Source: Chloroflexota bacterium (GTDB lineage: Bacteria > Chloroflexota > Dehalococcoidia > JACPQD01). Taken from it: a DNA stretch of 53,033 nt. Both the position numbers and the translations under genes were made by a program. The notes beneath the pieces were generated by a model. That model was given only the letters and a program-made list of their open reading frames with translations. It had not been told where the DNA came from and did no database searches. Below are positions 16,616-24,916 of the stretch, piece after piece; the stretch's first letter is position 1; every line of letters begins with the position of its first letter. The DNA is taken from contig JACPQD010000003.1 in the NCBI GenBank assembly GCA_016190665.1, positions 1 to 53,033 of the forward strand, in the 5' to 3' direction.

Positions 16616-16624
16616 CGAGGGTTT

Positions 16625-17281
16625 CTATAGCGCCGCTTTCAAGACTACGATCTCCATCCCCCCGGGCAAATCGCTCTTCTTGATCTCGATCTCGCTGTCG
16701 TTGATGACCCTGGCGTTGCTCTTGCCGGCGATGAAGTCCTGAGCGCGGTACTTGGGGAAAGTGCACTTGTCCGTCTTGAAATGCATGGGTACGACGATGC
16801 GCGGGTAGATGCGCTGACAGACGTCGTGAGCCACATCGAGCTCGCAGGTGGCCGTCGGACCGCCCGTGGCGATCAGCAAGACGTCGACCTGCCCGAGTTC
16901 CGCAGTCTGGCTATCGCTCAACGGATGGCCTAAGTCGCCCAGATGGCAGACGTTGATTCCATCCACTGTGAAGCTGAAAACAATGTTGGTTCCCCTCTCC
17001 CTACCCTTCACCCGGTCGTGGTAAGTGGGGAGGCCCATGAAGACGATGGACTTCGCGGCGTGGTAGCCGTAGCCCTTGATCACCTGGGGGGTGCCGTTCA
17101 GGGCGCCCACAAAGTTGTGGTCGCCATGCTCGTGGCTGACGGTGACGACGTCCACCACGTCCGGGACCGGCCCGTAGTTGACCCTGTTCTTATAGCCGGG
17201 TTCGTAGGGGTCGGTAACGATCTTGGTCCCATCCTCCGCGGTCACGAGGAAGGTCGCATGTCCCATCCATTGAAGCTTCAC
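16625..17281 (-). CDS. MBL-fold metal-dependent hydrolase (UlaG/UPF0173-like)
   Basis: 218 residues. It begins MKLQWMGHATFLVTAEDGTK and carries the metallo-beta-lactamase metal motif SHEHGDHN (His50, His52, Asp54, His55), then a HLGDLGHPLS segment with the later metal His/Asp, and VPMHFKTDKC near the end with the last His. This is the short, single-domain UPF0173/UlaG-like group that hydrolyses phosphate or lactone esters; the substrate of this member is unknown. The start follows the usual family N-terminus. It forms a single-gene unit: the antiporter gene upstream stops 50 bases away and a strong terminator follows. Confidence 0.9.
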   Translation of the reverse strand: MKLQWMGHATFLVTAEDGTKIVTDPYEPGYKNRVNYGPVPDVVDVVTVSHEHGDHNFVGALNGTPQVIKGYGYHAAKSIVFMGLPTYHDRVKGRERGTNIVFSFTVDGINVCHLGDLGHPLSDSQTAELGQVDVLLIATGGPTATCELDVAHDVCQRIYPRIVVPMHFKTDKCTFPKYRAQDFIAGKSNARVINDSEIEIKKSDLPGGMEIVVLKAAL

Positions 17282-17335
17282 GTTCAGTCCTCCTAAGCAA
17301 CGAATTTCCTTTGTGCTCGTGTCAGATCCCGTGTC

Positions 17336-18544
17336 TCATCGCTCGCAGGCCGGCTGCCCTTCCAGGGCCGGGGTCGGCGCGGACGGCGTCGGCTTAGCCC
17401 GGTGGTAGAGTAACTTGAGCAGCGGCGGCGTCACGAGGGTGGTGACCAGCGCCATGAAGATTATTGTTCCATAGATGTCATCGCCGATGAGACCCAGACG
17501 CAGTCCCACGAGGGCCACGACGATTCCCATCTCGCCGCGAGGCATCATACCCACGCCAACGATGCTCGCGCGAAAGCGCCCCATGCGCATGGCCGCCAGC
17601 CCGCAGCCCACAACCTTGCCCACCATGGCCAGAAGGGTGATAACCAGAGCCAGCGACAATATGTCTGGTTTGAGCAACGTGCCCAGATCCACCTTCGTGC
17701 CCATGACCACAAAGAAGAAGGGCACCAGAAAAGCGTAGATGGGTTGGATTCGCTCCTCGAGAGCGTATCGGTCCTGGGTTTCGGCGAAGGCCATGCCGGC
17801 CAGAAACGCGCCAATGAGGGCGGACAGGTGCAACAAGCTCGCCGCCGCCGACAGGCCCAGGCAGATGAGCAGGGCCGTCACGAAGGGCGCATCATGAAGG
17901 TGGAGCTTCTCCAGCAGCGAGCCGTAGCGACGCGTGGCTCTCGTCCCCACCAGGGCGACGAAGACAGTGAAGGCGATGGCTGCGGCGGCCAGGATGGCGA
18001 CATCGGTGACATAGAGGCTGCCTCGCCCCGCCCCGGAGACGACGCTCAGCAATATCAGCGCGATGATGTCGTCGATGACGGCGGCGCCCAGGATGACGCA
18101 GGTCTCGGGCGCTCTCGCTACCCCAAGGTCGCTCAACACACGCGCGGTTATGCCGACGCTGGTGGCGGTCAAAGCGGAACCGAGGAGAAAGGCTTGAAGG
18201 GACGACTGTCCAGCCGCCGCCATGACACCGTATCCCAGCAAGAAGGGCACGATGACACCGATGACGGCCACAAGGGTCGCCGTACGCCCCACCTGAAGAA
18301 TGCTGCTGAATCTGGTCTCAAGCCCCACGGTGAAAAGCAAAACGATGAGGCCAATCTCAGCGACAACGTCGTAGACTGGAGATCGAATAGTGAGCGCTAA
18401 GCCCGCAATGAGGATGCCAGCGAGCAACTCCCCGACCACCGCCGGCTGCTTCAGCCGCTGGAAAACCTCCGACCCCAGCGTCGCCAGGGCGTACATAAGA
18501 AACAGGTCGAGTAAGATTCTTGAGATGTCCAGCTCAGGGTCCAT
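17336..18544 (-). CDS. Cation:proton antiporter, CPA2/KefB-like membrane domain
   Basis: 402 residues with about 12 predicted membrane spans. The pattern MDPELDISRILLDLFLMYALATLGSEVFQRLKQPAVVGELLAGILIAG, the glycine-rich GLIVLLFTVGLETRFS and the unwound-helix segment AAVIDDIIALILLSVV (paired Asp) are typical of NhaA/CPA2-fold Na+/H+ or K+/H+ exchangers. The C-terminus ends shortly after the last helix, so no TrkA-N nucleotide-binding domain is present; regulation must differ from true KefB. It starts 3 bases after the AcuC-like gene stop, so the two are almost certainly co-transcribed. The transported ion cannot be told from the sequence. Confidence 0.9.
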   Translation of the reverse strand: MDPELDISRILLDLFLMYALATLGSEVFQRLKQPAVVGELLAGILIAGLALTIRSPVYDVVAEIGLIVLLFTVGLETRFSSILQVGRTATLVAVIGVIVPFLLGYGVMAAAGQSSLQAFLLGSALTATSVGITARVLSDLGVARAPETCVILGAAVIDDIIALILLSVVSGAGRGSLYVTDVAILAAAAIAFTVFVALVGTRATRRYGSLLEKLHLHDAPFVTALLICLGLSAAASLLHLSALIGAFLAGMAFAETQDRYALEERIQPIYAFLVPFFFVVMGTKVDLGTLLKPDILSLALVITLLAMVGKVVGCGLAAMRMGRFRASIVGVGMMPRGEMGIVVALVGLRLGLIGDDIYGTIIFMALVTTLVTPPLLKLLYHRAKPTPSAPTPALEGQPACER

Positions 18545-18547
18545 GCT

Positions 18548-19675
18548 CTACAACCTGCTCAGTCCGTGATGAGGGAAGATACGCTGCTTGATGGCTGCCA
18601 CGCTGGCCTCCGCGAAGCGCCTGGCCGTGTCATGTTGGGCTTCGGCAGGCTTCTCTCTGTCGCCGAGGAGGGCGACACCGTAGCGCTCGCGGAAACTGTC
18701 CGGTATCTCGTCGGGCCAGTCCTTGTCTATCATAATACCATAGGCGAGCGTCCAGCAGCGGGCGACCACGGCGATATCGTAGCCACCGCCGCCCAGCGCC
18801 ACCCAGGGCAGGCCGCAGGACTTGTACCAGCGAAAGACCTCGGCGTAGGCGTCAGTCGTGAGCCTGAGGTGGGCCAGGGGGTCCCGGAAATGGCCATCCA
18901 CGCCCAACTGAGTGACCAGTACGTCCGGCTTGAAGGCTTGCAAGAGCGGCGGCGCGAGCTCGCGGAAGGCCCACAAATAAGTGTCGTCTCCCGTCCCGGG
19001 CGCTAGAGGCGCATTGACGGAGAAGCCCAAGCCGGCGCCGGTTCCCATCTCCGTGAAGTCGCCTGTTCCCGGAAAGAGGTAGCGCCCGGACTCGTGGAGC
19101 GAGATGGTGAGCACCTGATCGGTGGCGTAGAAGGCGTTCTGCACGCCATCACCATGATGGGCGTCGATATCGACGTAGGCCACGCGCAGCCCGTCAGCGA
19201 GCATGCGCGCGATGGCGACCGCCGGGTCGTTGAAGACGCAGAAGCCGGAGGCGCTGCTCGGCCAGGCGTGGTGAAGCCCGCCGGCGATATTGAAAGCTAT
19301 GGGAGCCTTCTCCTTCGTCACCAGTTCTGCCGCCACCAGGCTGGCGCCCGCCGCTCGCGCTGAGGCCTCGTAGATGCCCGGAAACAGCGGGTTGTCGCCC
19401 TCCTCGCTGAAGTTGTAGGCGATAGGGTCGTAGCTGGTGATATCTCCCCGGCTGAAAGCCTTCACCGCTGCGATGTATTCCCGCGTGTGGTAGAGGGCCA
19501 GCTCATCTTCGTTGGCGAGACGCGGCTTCACCAGCCGGCCTCGCCCCTCGCTGAAGGCGCCGTAGGCCGCCAGAAGCTCGTAGGTCAGGCGCAGACGCGT
19601 CGGGCGGAGGACGTGGTCTGTTTGCTGGAAGTACTGGGAGAAAGAATCGTCATAGATGAAGGCCGCTGTGGTCAT
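18548..19675 (-). CDS. Histone deacetylase family protein, AcuC-like
   Basis: 375 residues. Zinc-site motifs of class I deacetylases are intact: GGLHHA at about 133-138 (the catalytic His pair), YVDIDAHHGDGVQ at 167-179 (Asp and His ligands), and ALGGGGYD in the C-terminal part. Bacterial relatives are AcuC (removes acetyl groups from acetyl-CoA synthetase) and acetylpolyamine amidohydrolases. Length and the order of motifs match AcuC better than the shorter polyamine enzymes. There is no acetyl-CoA synthetase or acetyltransferase nearby to support an acetoin/acetate role. It is followed at 3 bases by the antiporter gene. Confidence 0.92.
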   Translation of the reverse strand: MTTAAFIYDDSFSQYFQQTDHVLRPTRLRLTYELLAAYGAFSEGRGRLVKPRLANEDELALYHTREYIAAVKAFSRGDITSYDPIAYNFSEEGDNPLFPGIYEASARAAGASLVAAELVTKEKAPIAFNIAGGLHHAWPSSASGFCVFNDPAVAIARMLADGLRVAYVDIDAHHGDGVQNAFYATDQVLTISLHESGRYLFPGTGDFTEMGTGAGLGFSVNAPLAPGTGDDTYLWAFRELAPPLLQAFKPDVLVTQLGVDGHFRDPLAHLRLTTDAYAEVFRWYKSCGLPWVALGGGGYDIAVVARCWTLAYGIMIDKDWPDEIPDSFRERYGVALLGDREKPAEAQHDTARRFAEASVAAIKQRIFPHHGLSRL

Positions 19676-19730
19676 TCAGGTAGCAAGCTCCTCGGCATCG
19701 TAGATGTTGGCAGTGTGAGACCGCAGCGGT

Positions 19731-20624
19731 CTAGGTTTGCCGCAACAGCGCCCTGGCTTCGGTCTCCAGCGCCGCTGCCTCCTCCACTGTCAGCTCAGCG
19801 AGGGGCGGTCGAACGTGGGTCAGGGGCAGGCGGGCAAAAATGTGGAGCAGGTGCTTCGTGGCGCTGTGCTGGGCGAACTTCCGCGTCAGGATGCGCATCT
19901 GGCTGAAAGCCGCCTGGGCGGCCGTCACATCGGCCGCGCGGATATGCGCATCGAGAATGGCCACGGCCTCGGCGGGGAAGGCATTCGCCAGCCCGCTGAT
20001 GGCGCCGGCCACGCCGGCATCGAGACACGGCCCCAAAAGCTCATCGGAGCCGCTGAAGATGCGCAGTCGCGGATACCTTGCCAGGTAGTGACGCGTCTTG
20101 TCGAGCCGACCGCTGGTGTCCTTAATGCCCAGAAGCCGCTGTGGGAACTGGGTCTGGAGGGCGTCGACAAGCCCATCCTCTATCTCCACGCCGGACACGC
20201 TGGGAATGTTGTAGAGGAGCGCCTTGCCCTCCGGCGGCAGGGCGCGGAAGACGGCGCGATAGTATTCCCGGAGACCGGAAAGGGGCAGGTTCTTGAAGTA
20301 GAAGGGCGGCACGATGATGACGGCATCGGCGCCGCGTTCCAGCGCGTAGCGGGACGCCTTGATCGTATCTGGCAAGGCGGCGCAACCGGTCCCCGCCACC
20401 ACCGCCAGGCCCCCGCGATGCGCCAGCACGGTATCGATGACCTGCTTCCTCTCCTCCAGGCTCACCGAGGGGCCTTCCCCGTTGGTGCCCAGGGGCAGGA
20501 CGCCGGAGATGCCGCGCTCCTCCAGAAAGCGAAGGTGCGGCGGGATCCAGTCGTAATCTATCTCCCGTCCCCCTTCCGTGAAAGGCGTAACCGTGGCGAC
20601 GATGATCCCTTTGAGAATGGGCAA
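19731..20624 (-). CDS. Dihydrodipicolinate synthase/N-acetylneuraminate lyase family aldolase
   Basis: 297 residues, full (beta/alpha)8 barrel length. The motif GTNGE is at 46-50, the catalytic Tyr in LLYNIP at about 138 and the Schiff-base Lys in GIKDTSG at 168. The start is TTG at 20624, immediately after the stop of the small membrane protein and with GGAGG six bases upstream, a clear coupling arrangement. Within the family it could be DapA or one of the many keto-acid aldolases; no lysine-pathway gene is near, so a catabolic or unknown aldolase is at least as likely. Confidence 0.88.
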   Translation of the reverse strand: MPILKGIIVATVTPFTEGGREIDYDWIPPHLRFLEERGISGVLPLGTNGEGPSVSLEERKQVIDTVLAHRGGLAVVAGTGCAALPDTIKASRYALERGADAVIIVPPFYFKNLPLSGLREYYRAVFRALPPEGKALLYNIPSVSGVEIEDGLVDALQTQFPQRLLGIKDTSGRLDKTRHYLARYPRLRIFSGSDELLGPCLDAGVAGAISGLANAFPAEAVAILDAHIRAADVTAAQAAFSQMRILTRKFAQHSATKHLLHIFARLPLTHVRPPLAELTVEEAAALETEARALLRQT

Positions 20625-20876
20625 TCAGGCCTCCTTGTCTGGTTGTTCTGCCTTTTCTCGGCGCGACTCGACATCTCGCCGCCGTTCCAGCCGATGAAAC
20701 CGCTCGATCAGGTAGAGGCCACTGACCAGGAAGACGGCGACGAAAAGCGTCGCCGCCACGCCCACCAGCGTCGGGGTCGGGCCTTTACCCACGAGAAAGC
20801 CGGGCTCCGCGAAGTAGAACTGGGCGGCCAGCCCGCCCAGGATGGCGAGGATGGGAAGTAGCCAGTCCTTTTTCAA
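20625..20876 (-). CDS. Small two-helix membrane protein, unknown
   Basis: 83 residues beginning MKKDWLLPILAILGGLAAQFYF, with a second hydrophobic stretch TPTLVGVAATLFVAVFLVSGLYLIERF (spoken of here only by position, about residues 34-60), then a charged, Arg/Glu-rich tail. No family recognised. It is directly upstream of the DapA-family gene with adjacent stop and TTG start, so it is probably translated with it. The tail may be a cytoplasmic coiled segment. Confidence 0.7.
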   Translation of the reverse strand: MKKDWLLPILAILGGLAAQFYFAEPGFLVGKGPTPTLVGVAATLFVAVFLVSGLYLIERFHRLERRRDVESRREKAEQPDKEA

Positions 20877-20948
20877 AATGGACTCCCGCGCCGCGGTGGC
20901 GCGTCAGCCTTCACGGTCAAATACTCCCACTTCTCCAGTGCTTCCCTC

Positions 20949-21980
20949 CTACGTAATCAGCTTCGCGCCTTCGCGTGAGCCCTCCGGCGCCTCCGCCGCC
21001 TCCACCGCCTGGAGCCTGTCGCCGAAGCGGGTCAGCTTCTTGTCGGCGTCTTCGTATTTGTGCGAGGCGGCGTTGATGTGCTTCCCCAGCGTCTCGAAGT
21101 CGTCCTGGAAGCGGGCGAAGTCCTGCTTCAGTCGGCCAATATTGGCCAGGACGTCCTTGACATTCTCCTCTATTTTCAGCCCACGCAAACCGAGCACGAT
21201 GGTGGCCAGGTAGGCGTAGAGGCTATTGGGCGATACCGGCACGACGTGTTGGGAGAGGGCGTAGCTCAGGAGCCCCTTACCCTCCGTGTCCATCTCGTCC
21301 TTGATGATAACTTCATAGTAAACGTTCTCCGCCGGGATGTACATCAGGGCGAAGTCGAAAGTGCCTTCGTCGGGGCAGATATACTTGCCCACGATGTCGT
21401 CAATGTGCTTCTTCACGTCGGCGGCGAAGCGGCGCTGGAAGGGCTTCCTCTCCTCGTCAGTGGCGCATGCCATTATGCGCCGGAAGTTGTCCAGGGGGAA
21501 TTTGGCATCCACAGGCACCAGGCCGTTCGCCAGCTTGACCACCGCGTCTACTCGTTCCCCATTCTTGAGCTGGTGCTGGAGGCTGTAATGGTCGCAGGGC
21601 AGAATCTGTGCCAGGAGGTCGCCCAGCAAGAGTTCGCCCACGCCGCCGCGCAACTTGGGAGAGCGCAGGATCTCATTGAGGCCAGAGATGTCCTTCCCCA
21701 CCTCGAGGATGCGCTTGCTGGATTCCGTCAACTCCCCCAGTCCGCGCTGGACGTTGCCCACCACGGCCGCCGCGTTGTCCAGCCGCTCACCGATAGCCTT
21801 GTTGGTGTTGAGTATCTGGTCAGACATCTGGGACAGTCGTGCATCGACCTGCTGTGTCAGGGCATTCATTTGCTGCTGGAGCAGACTCAGAGACTGCGTA
21901 TCTCCCAGGCGACTGCGACCAACGAGGACTACGGCAGCGGCCAGCAGGAGTGCGGCGCTAACCAGTACTACAAGCTCCAC
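20949..21980 (-). CDS. rmuC: DNA recombination protein RmuC
   Basis: About 343 residues from the GTG at 21980, which has GGGAG five bases upstream; a GTG at 21986 that overlaps the preceding stop as GTGA is the alternative. A longer in-frame start at 22271 would lie entirely inside the cyclase gene. One N-terminal membrane helix (ELVVLVSAALLLAAAVVL) precedes a coiled-coil region to about residue 110, then the RmuC core with GELLLGDLLAQILP, VPVDAKFPLDNFRR and the segment around FALMYIPAENVYYE, which has the restriction-endonuclease-like fold. RmuC limits inversions at short inverted repeats in Escherichia coli, which is worth noting in a genome full of palindromic repeats. It is translationally coupled to the cyclase gene upstream. 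Confidence 0.88.
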   Translation of the reverse strand: MELVVLVSAALLLAAAVVLVGRSRLGDTQSLSLLQQQMNALTQQVDARLSQMSDQILNTNKAIGERLDNAAAVVGNVQRGLGELTESSKRILEVGKDISGLNEILRSPKLRGGVGELLLGDLLAQILPCDHYSLQHQLKNGERVDAVVKLANGLVPVDAKFPLDNFRRIMACATDEERKPFQRRFAADVKKHIDDIVGKYICPDEGTFDFALMYIPAENVYYEVIIKDEMDTEGKGLLSYALSQHVVPVSPNSLYAYLATIVLGLRGLKIEENVKDVLANIGRLKQDFARFQDDFETLGKHINAASHKYEDADKKLTRFGDRLQAVEAAEAPEGSREGAKLIT

Positions 21981-21982
21981 GG

Positions 21983-22618
21983 TCACTCCCGAAAGAGGAC
22001 GGCCCGCGCCGGGGCGCCATCTCCCCGCTCTATTCTGAGCGGAAGGCAGGCCAAGGTGTAGGGACCTGGCGCGACTGGCCTCAAGTCCAGCCCCTCGACG
22101 ATGATGATGCCTCTTTGCAGGAGGATCAAGTGCGTCTCTGGCGTTGGAGCGTCGAGGCGATCCAGGGTGAGGTAGTCGACGCCGACGAGCCTGATTCCTG
22201 CATTGGCTATCCACGTGGCTCCGCCGGGCTCGAGATGGACAAAGTCGGACTGGAAACCCGGCCGCTCCCATAAGTCGCTATTGCGGGTCTTCAGCAGCAG
22301 CCGCTCGGTTCCGGCCGGAATGCCGGCAGCCGCCAGGTCGACAGCGCTGATGCTTACGGGGGACGCTATCTGGGCCACCCATGCCTTGCCCATCAGAGCA
22401 TCCAGAGGAAGCTGGTCGATTGTGGCTCCCTCCGGCAAGAGGTGGGCAGGAGGATCGATGTGCGTGCCGGAGTGGGTGCTCAGGGTAAGTTGGGAACTGT
22501 CGTAGCCGTCACCCCAGGATAGGCGATGGAAGGGATCGACGGACACGCCTGTATCGCCCGGGAACGTAGGCGTCCTGGGAGACAAGGGGATGCTTATGTC
22601 ATAGAACTTCATCCGCAC
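21983..22618 (-). CDS. Cyclase family protein, kynurenine-formamidase-like
   Basis: 211 residues. Starts MRMKFYDISIPLSPRTPTFP. The metal motif HSGTHIDPPAH at 49-59 defines the family (bacterial arylformamidase KynB, polyketide cyclases, isatin hydrolase), with the later GVDYLTLD segment also conserved. These are manganese or zinc amide/lactone hydrolases of the cytoplasm. No tryptophan degradation gene is nearby. The stop TGA overlaps the start of rmuC (GTGA), so they are coupled. It is divergent from mtaB, with a strong plus-strand promoter in the gap. Confidence 0.9.
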   Translation of the reverse strand: MRMKFYDISIPLSPRTPTFPGDTGVSVDPFHRLSWGDGYDSSQLTLSTHSGTHIDPPAHLLPEGATIDQLPLDALMGKAWVAQIASPVSISAVDLAAAGIPAGTERLLLKTRNSDLWERPGFQSDFVHLEPGGATWIANAGIRLVGVDYLTLDRLDAPTPETHLILLQRGIIIVEGLDLRPVAPGPYTLACLPLRIERGDGAPARAVLFRE

Positions 22619-22636
22619 CTCAGCGAACTGCTCAGC

Positions 22637-22665
22637 TTGACGCGCTCAGGCACCCCCCATATAAT
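22637..22665 (+). promoter_or_regulatory. Sigma-70-type promoter of the mtaB transcript
   Basis: TTGACG at 22637-22642, a 17-base spacer and a perfect TATAAT at 22660-22665. It lies in the divergent gap upstream of mtaB. Transcription would begin near 22672, just before the AAGGAG site of the short upstream ORF. Confidence 0.75.
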
Positions 22666-22687
22666 AGCATCATCGAAGGAGAAGTCA

Positions 22688-22771
22688 ATGCAGGAAGCGA
22701 GAAGCGCGAAGTCCCGACGCATCGGGATCGCGACGAAGTCGGGACGAGGAGCAGGAATAGTTGATGGGTAG
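22688..22771 (+). CDS. 27-codon upstream ORF before mtaB
   Basis: ATG at 22688 has AAGGAG six bases upstream, the best ribosome site in this gap. The frame encodes a basic 27-residue peptide starting MQEARSAKSRR and stops at 22769-22771, seven bases inside mtaB. The frame differs from mtaB, so it is not an N-terminal extension. Its first codons are built of three XXXGAAG heptads (22691-22711), followed by the palindrome TCCCGACGCATCGGGA (22712-22727). It may be a coupling leader for mtaB or the relic of the original mtaB start displaced by repeat insertion. It could also be untranslated. Confidence 0.45.
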   Translation: MQEARSAKSRRIGIATKSGRGAGIVDG

Positions 22772-24260
22772 TGAAAGTCTGGGCATATCCGTGACCGTGG
22801 AGAGTCTGGGCTGCAAGCTCAATCAGTCGGAAGCCGCTTCTTGGGCGCGCCAGTTGGAGTGCGCTGGCTGTCGCCTGGTGGACCCCTCTGAAAAGGCCCA
22901 GGTCTACATTTTGAACACCTGCACCCTGACTCATGTCGCCGACCGCAAGTCGCGGCATCTGTTGAGGATGGCGCGTCGGCGCAACCCGGGCGCGCTGGTC
23001 GTCGCCGCCGGTTGTTACGTGGAGCGGGCGGCGCAGGAGATCGTCGAAACAGGCGCCGCTGACCTGGTCTTGGGTAACGAGGAAAAAGGGCGGTTGGTGG
23101 AGCTTATTGAGGAAACCTCTCCCTTGATCCCTCCCCGACACGGGGAGGGGGAGTACGCTCACGAGGCATCATCCCGACACGGGGAGGGAGAGTGCGCGCA
23201 TGGGGCATCATCCCGACACGGGGAGCGAGAGTACGCGCCTGGGGCATCATCCCCGACCGGGGAAGAAGAATACGCGTATGAGGCGCCGACCCCCCTTCCC
23301 GTTTCGGGAAGGGTCAGGGGGTTAGGTTCGGTCCCCGAATACTCTCGCACCCGCGCCATGGTGAAAATACAGGACGGCTGCGATGAGTTCTGCACCTATT
23401 GTATTGTGCCGCTGGTCAGGGGCAGGCAACGCAGCCGGCCGGTGGCGGACATCCTGGACGAGGTGAGGGAAAGGGTCGCCGAGGGAGTTCAGGAGATTGT
23501 GCTCACAGGCACGCAGATCGGGGCGTATGGACGGGAAGGCGGCGGCAGCTTGAACAGCCTGGTCAAGGGTATCCTGGCGGCGACGAAGATTCCTCGAATC
23601 AGACTCACGTCTGTCCATCCCCATGACCTCACGAATGATCTTCTCGGCCTCTGGCAAGATGAGCGCGTCTGTCCCCACCTGCACCTCTCGCTGCAAAGCG
23701 GCAGCGACCCGGTGTTGAAGCGCATGGGGCGCCCGTATACGGCAGCGGCTTTCGCCGGGGCGGTGGCGGAAGCCCGACGCAGGATGCCGGACGTGGCCAT
23801 TACCACCGATGTCATCGTAGGTTTCCCTGGCGAGAGCGACGCCGAGTTCGAGGAGAGCCACCTCTTCTGCCAGAGGATGGGCTTCGCGCGGATGCACGTC
23901 TTCTCCTATTCGCCGCGACCCGGAACGGCCGCGGCCGCCATGCTCGATCAGGTGCCTGAGTTGGTCAAGAAGAAGCGCAGCCAGACGATGCTGAAACTGG
24001 CCGAGAATGATGGCCGCCGCTTCTGCCAGCAGTTCCTCGGTAGGACCCTACCGGTGCTCTGGGAGGGACTGGGGAAGGGAGACGCCGACGCCGTTGGGGT
24101 GTGGAGCGGTTTCACCGGCAACTACATCAAAGTATACGCCCGAACGAGGGGAGACCTGAGGAACCGGACCTTGGAGGTCAAGCTGGCGCGAAGCCACCGG
24201 GACGGCCTCTGGGGCGAGGTTGCCCGATTCGGTGGGGACCACGGAGAGGAGACTAGATGA
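22764..24260 (+). CDS. mtaB: tRNA t6A37 methylthiotransferase MtaB with an internal repeat insertion
   Basis: 498 residues from ATG 22764 (a TTG one codon upstream is possible). The UPF0004 domain has the motif ESLGCKLNQSE and Cys residues at CTLTHVADR and AAGCYVERA, which hold the auxiliary 4Fe-4S cluster. The radical SAM triad CDEFCTYC has Cys at 206, 210 and 213. A TRAM-like region follows. The enzyme adds a methylthio group to t6A37 of ANN-decoding tRNAs. Residues 125-176 are four imperfect 13-residue repeats (type RHGEGEYAHEASS) followed by a Pro/Gly linker, about 50-70 residues more than usual between the two domains. The insertion is in frame and all catalytic Cys remain, so activity is likely kept. 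Overlaps the next gene by 4 bases (ATGA). Confidence 0.93.
   Translation: MGSESLGISVTVESLGCKLNQSEAASWARQLECAGCRLVDPSEKAQVYILNTCTLTHVADRKSRHLLRMARRRNPGALVVAAGCYVERAAQEIVETGAADLVLGNEEKGRLVELIEETSPLIPPRHGEGEYAHEASSRHGEGECAHGASSRHGEREYAPGASSPTGEEEYAYEAPTPLPVSGRVRGLGSVPEYSRTRAMVKIQDGCDEFCTYCIVPLVRGRQRSRPVADILDEVRERVAEGVQEIVLTGTQIGAYGREGGGSLNSLVKGILAATKIPRIRLTSVHPHDLTNDLLGLWQDERVCPHLHLSLQSGSDPVLKRMGRPYTAAAFAGAVAEARRRMPDVAITTDVIVGFPGESDAEFEESHLFCQRMGFARMHVFSYSPRPGTAAAAMLDQVPELVKKKRSQTMLKLAENDGRRFCQQFLGRTLPVLWEGLGKGDADAVGVWSGFTGNYIKVYARTRGDLRNRTLEVKLARSHRDGLWGEVARFGGDHGEETR
23129..23313. repeat. 39-bp tandem repeat with palindromic cores inside mtaB
   Basis: Four 39-base units at 23136-23174, 23175-23213, 23214-23252 and 23253-23291; the fourth is the most diverged. 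Units 1-3 carry the palindromic core CCCCGACACGGGG or CCCGACACGGGG. The left edge forms CCCTCCCCG-ACA-CGGGGAGGG (23129-23149) and the right edge CCCTTCCCG-TTT-CGGGAAGGG (23293-23313). Unit length divisible by 3 keeps the frame open. Confidence 0.88.
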
Positions 24261-24916
24261 GCCTATTCAACAGAGCGCTGATCATTATCCTGCTGCTGGT
24301 ATCAATAGTGTTCTGGCTTGCGGTCGCGGCCGTCGTGCTCCTCTCCCCGGACGAGCTAGTGAGCGTCCTGAAGTATTCCGTTCTGTTCCTGGAAGCCAAC
24401 ATCACTCTCTATACCCAGCTGATGGTGGCGCTCCTTGCGGTTATCGTCGTCCTGGCCTCCGCCTTGATACTCGTCATCGAGCTTACGCCGAGCACGCCCT
24501 CGGCGGTGCAGTTGACCCAGGTTGCCAGCGGGGTCGCCATGTTGACCACCGACGCCATAGGGCAGCGGATCAAGCACGATATGCAGGCGCTTCCCGAGGT
24601 GCACGAAGTAGTCCCGAAAGTGGCGGCGCGCGGCCGGTCTGTTGACATAACGTTGGAGCTGCGCACGGGGCCGGATAGCAACGTCACCAAGACCAGTGAG
24701 GAGGCAGGCAGGCTGGTGCGGGACAGCGTGGAGAAGAATATGGGCGTCAAGATCCGCAGACTGCTGGTGAACATCCACCACGAGCCCTATTTGGCGAGTC
24801 CTCAGCCGACTGCCAGAGTGGTGCCGCCGTCTGCCTCGAGCCCGCAGCCTGAGATCTACATGCCAGACCAGGGGCCGGGGGATACGACCAGAGCGCCGGA
24901 TGAGAAAGGGGAGTAG
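24257..24916 (+). CDS. AmaP-like membrane anchor protein (alkaline shock response)
   Basis: 219 residues. Two N-terminal membrane helices at about 7-30 and 50-75 precede a soluble domain with VSGVAMLTTDAI-type and VDITLELRTG segments, ending in a low-complexity Pro/Ser tail. This arrangement matches AmaP, which anchors the Asp23 protein to the membrane in Firmicutes, though here no Asp23 gene is adjacent. The soluble part itself resembles an Asp23-like fold (alpha/beta with VRDSVEKNMGVKIRRLLVNI). The ATG overlaps the mtaB stop, so they are co-translated. Function here is inferred as envelope homeostasis. Confidence 0.65.
   Translation: MSLFNRALIIILLLVSIVFWLAVAAVVLLSPDELVSVLKYSVLFLEANITLYTQLMVALLAVIVVLASALILVIELTPSTPSAVQLTQVASGVAMLTTDAIGQRIKHDMQALPEVHEVVPKVAARGRSVDITLELRTGPDSNVTKTSEEAGRLVRDSVEKNMGVKIRRLLVNIHHEPYLASPQPTARVVPPSASSPQPEIYMPDQGPGDTTRAPDEKGE

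Noticed and set aside
21987..22271. 95-residue N-terminal extension of RmuC
   Set aside because: It would lie inside the cyclase gene in another frame and precede the membrane helix that starts RmuC proteins.
23136..23291. CRISPR array
   Set aside because: Repeats are directly adjacent without spacers, differ from each other, and are part of the mtaB frame. No cas genes.
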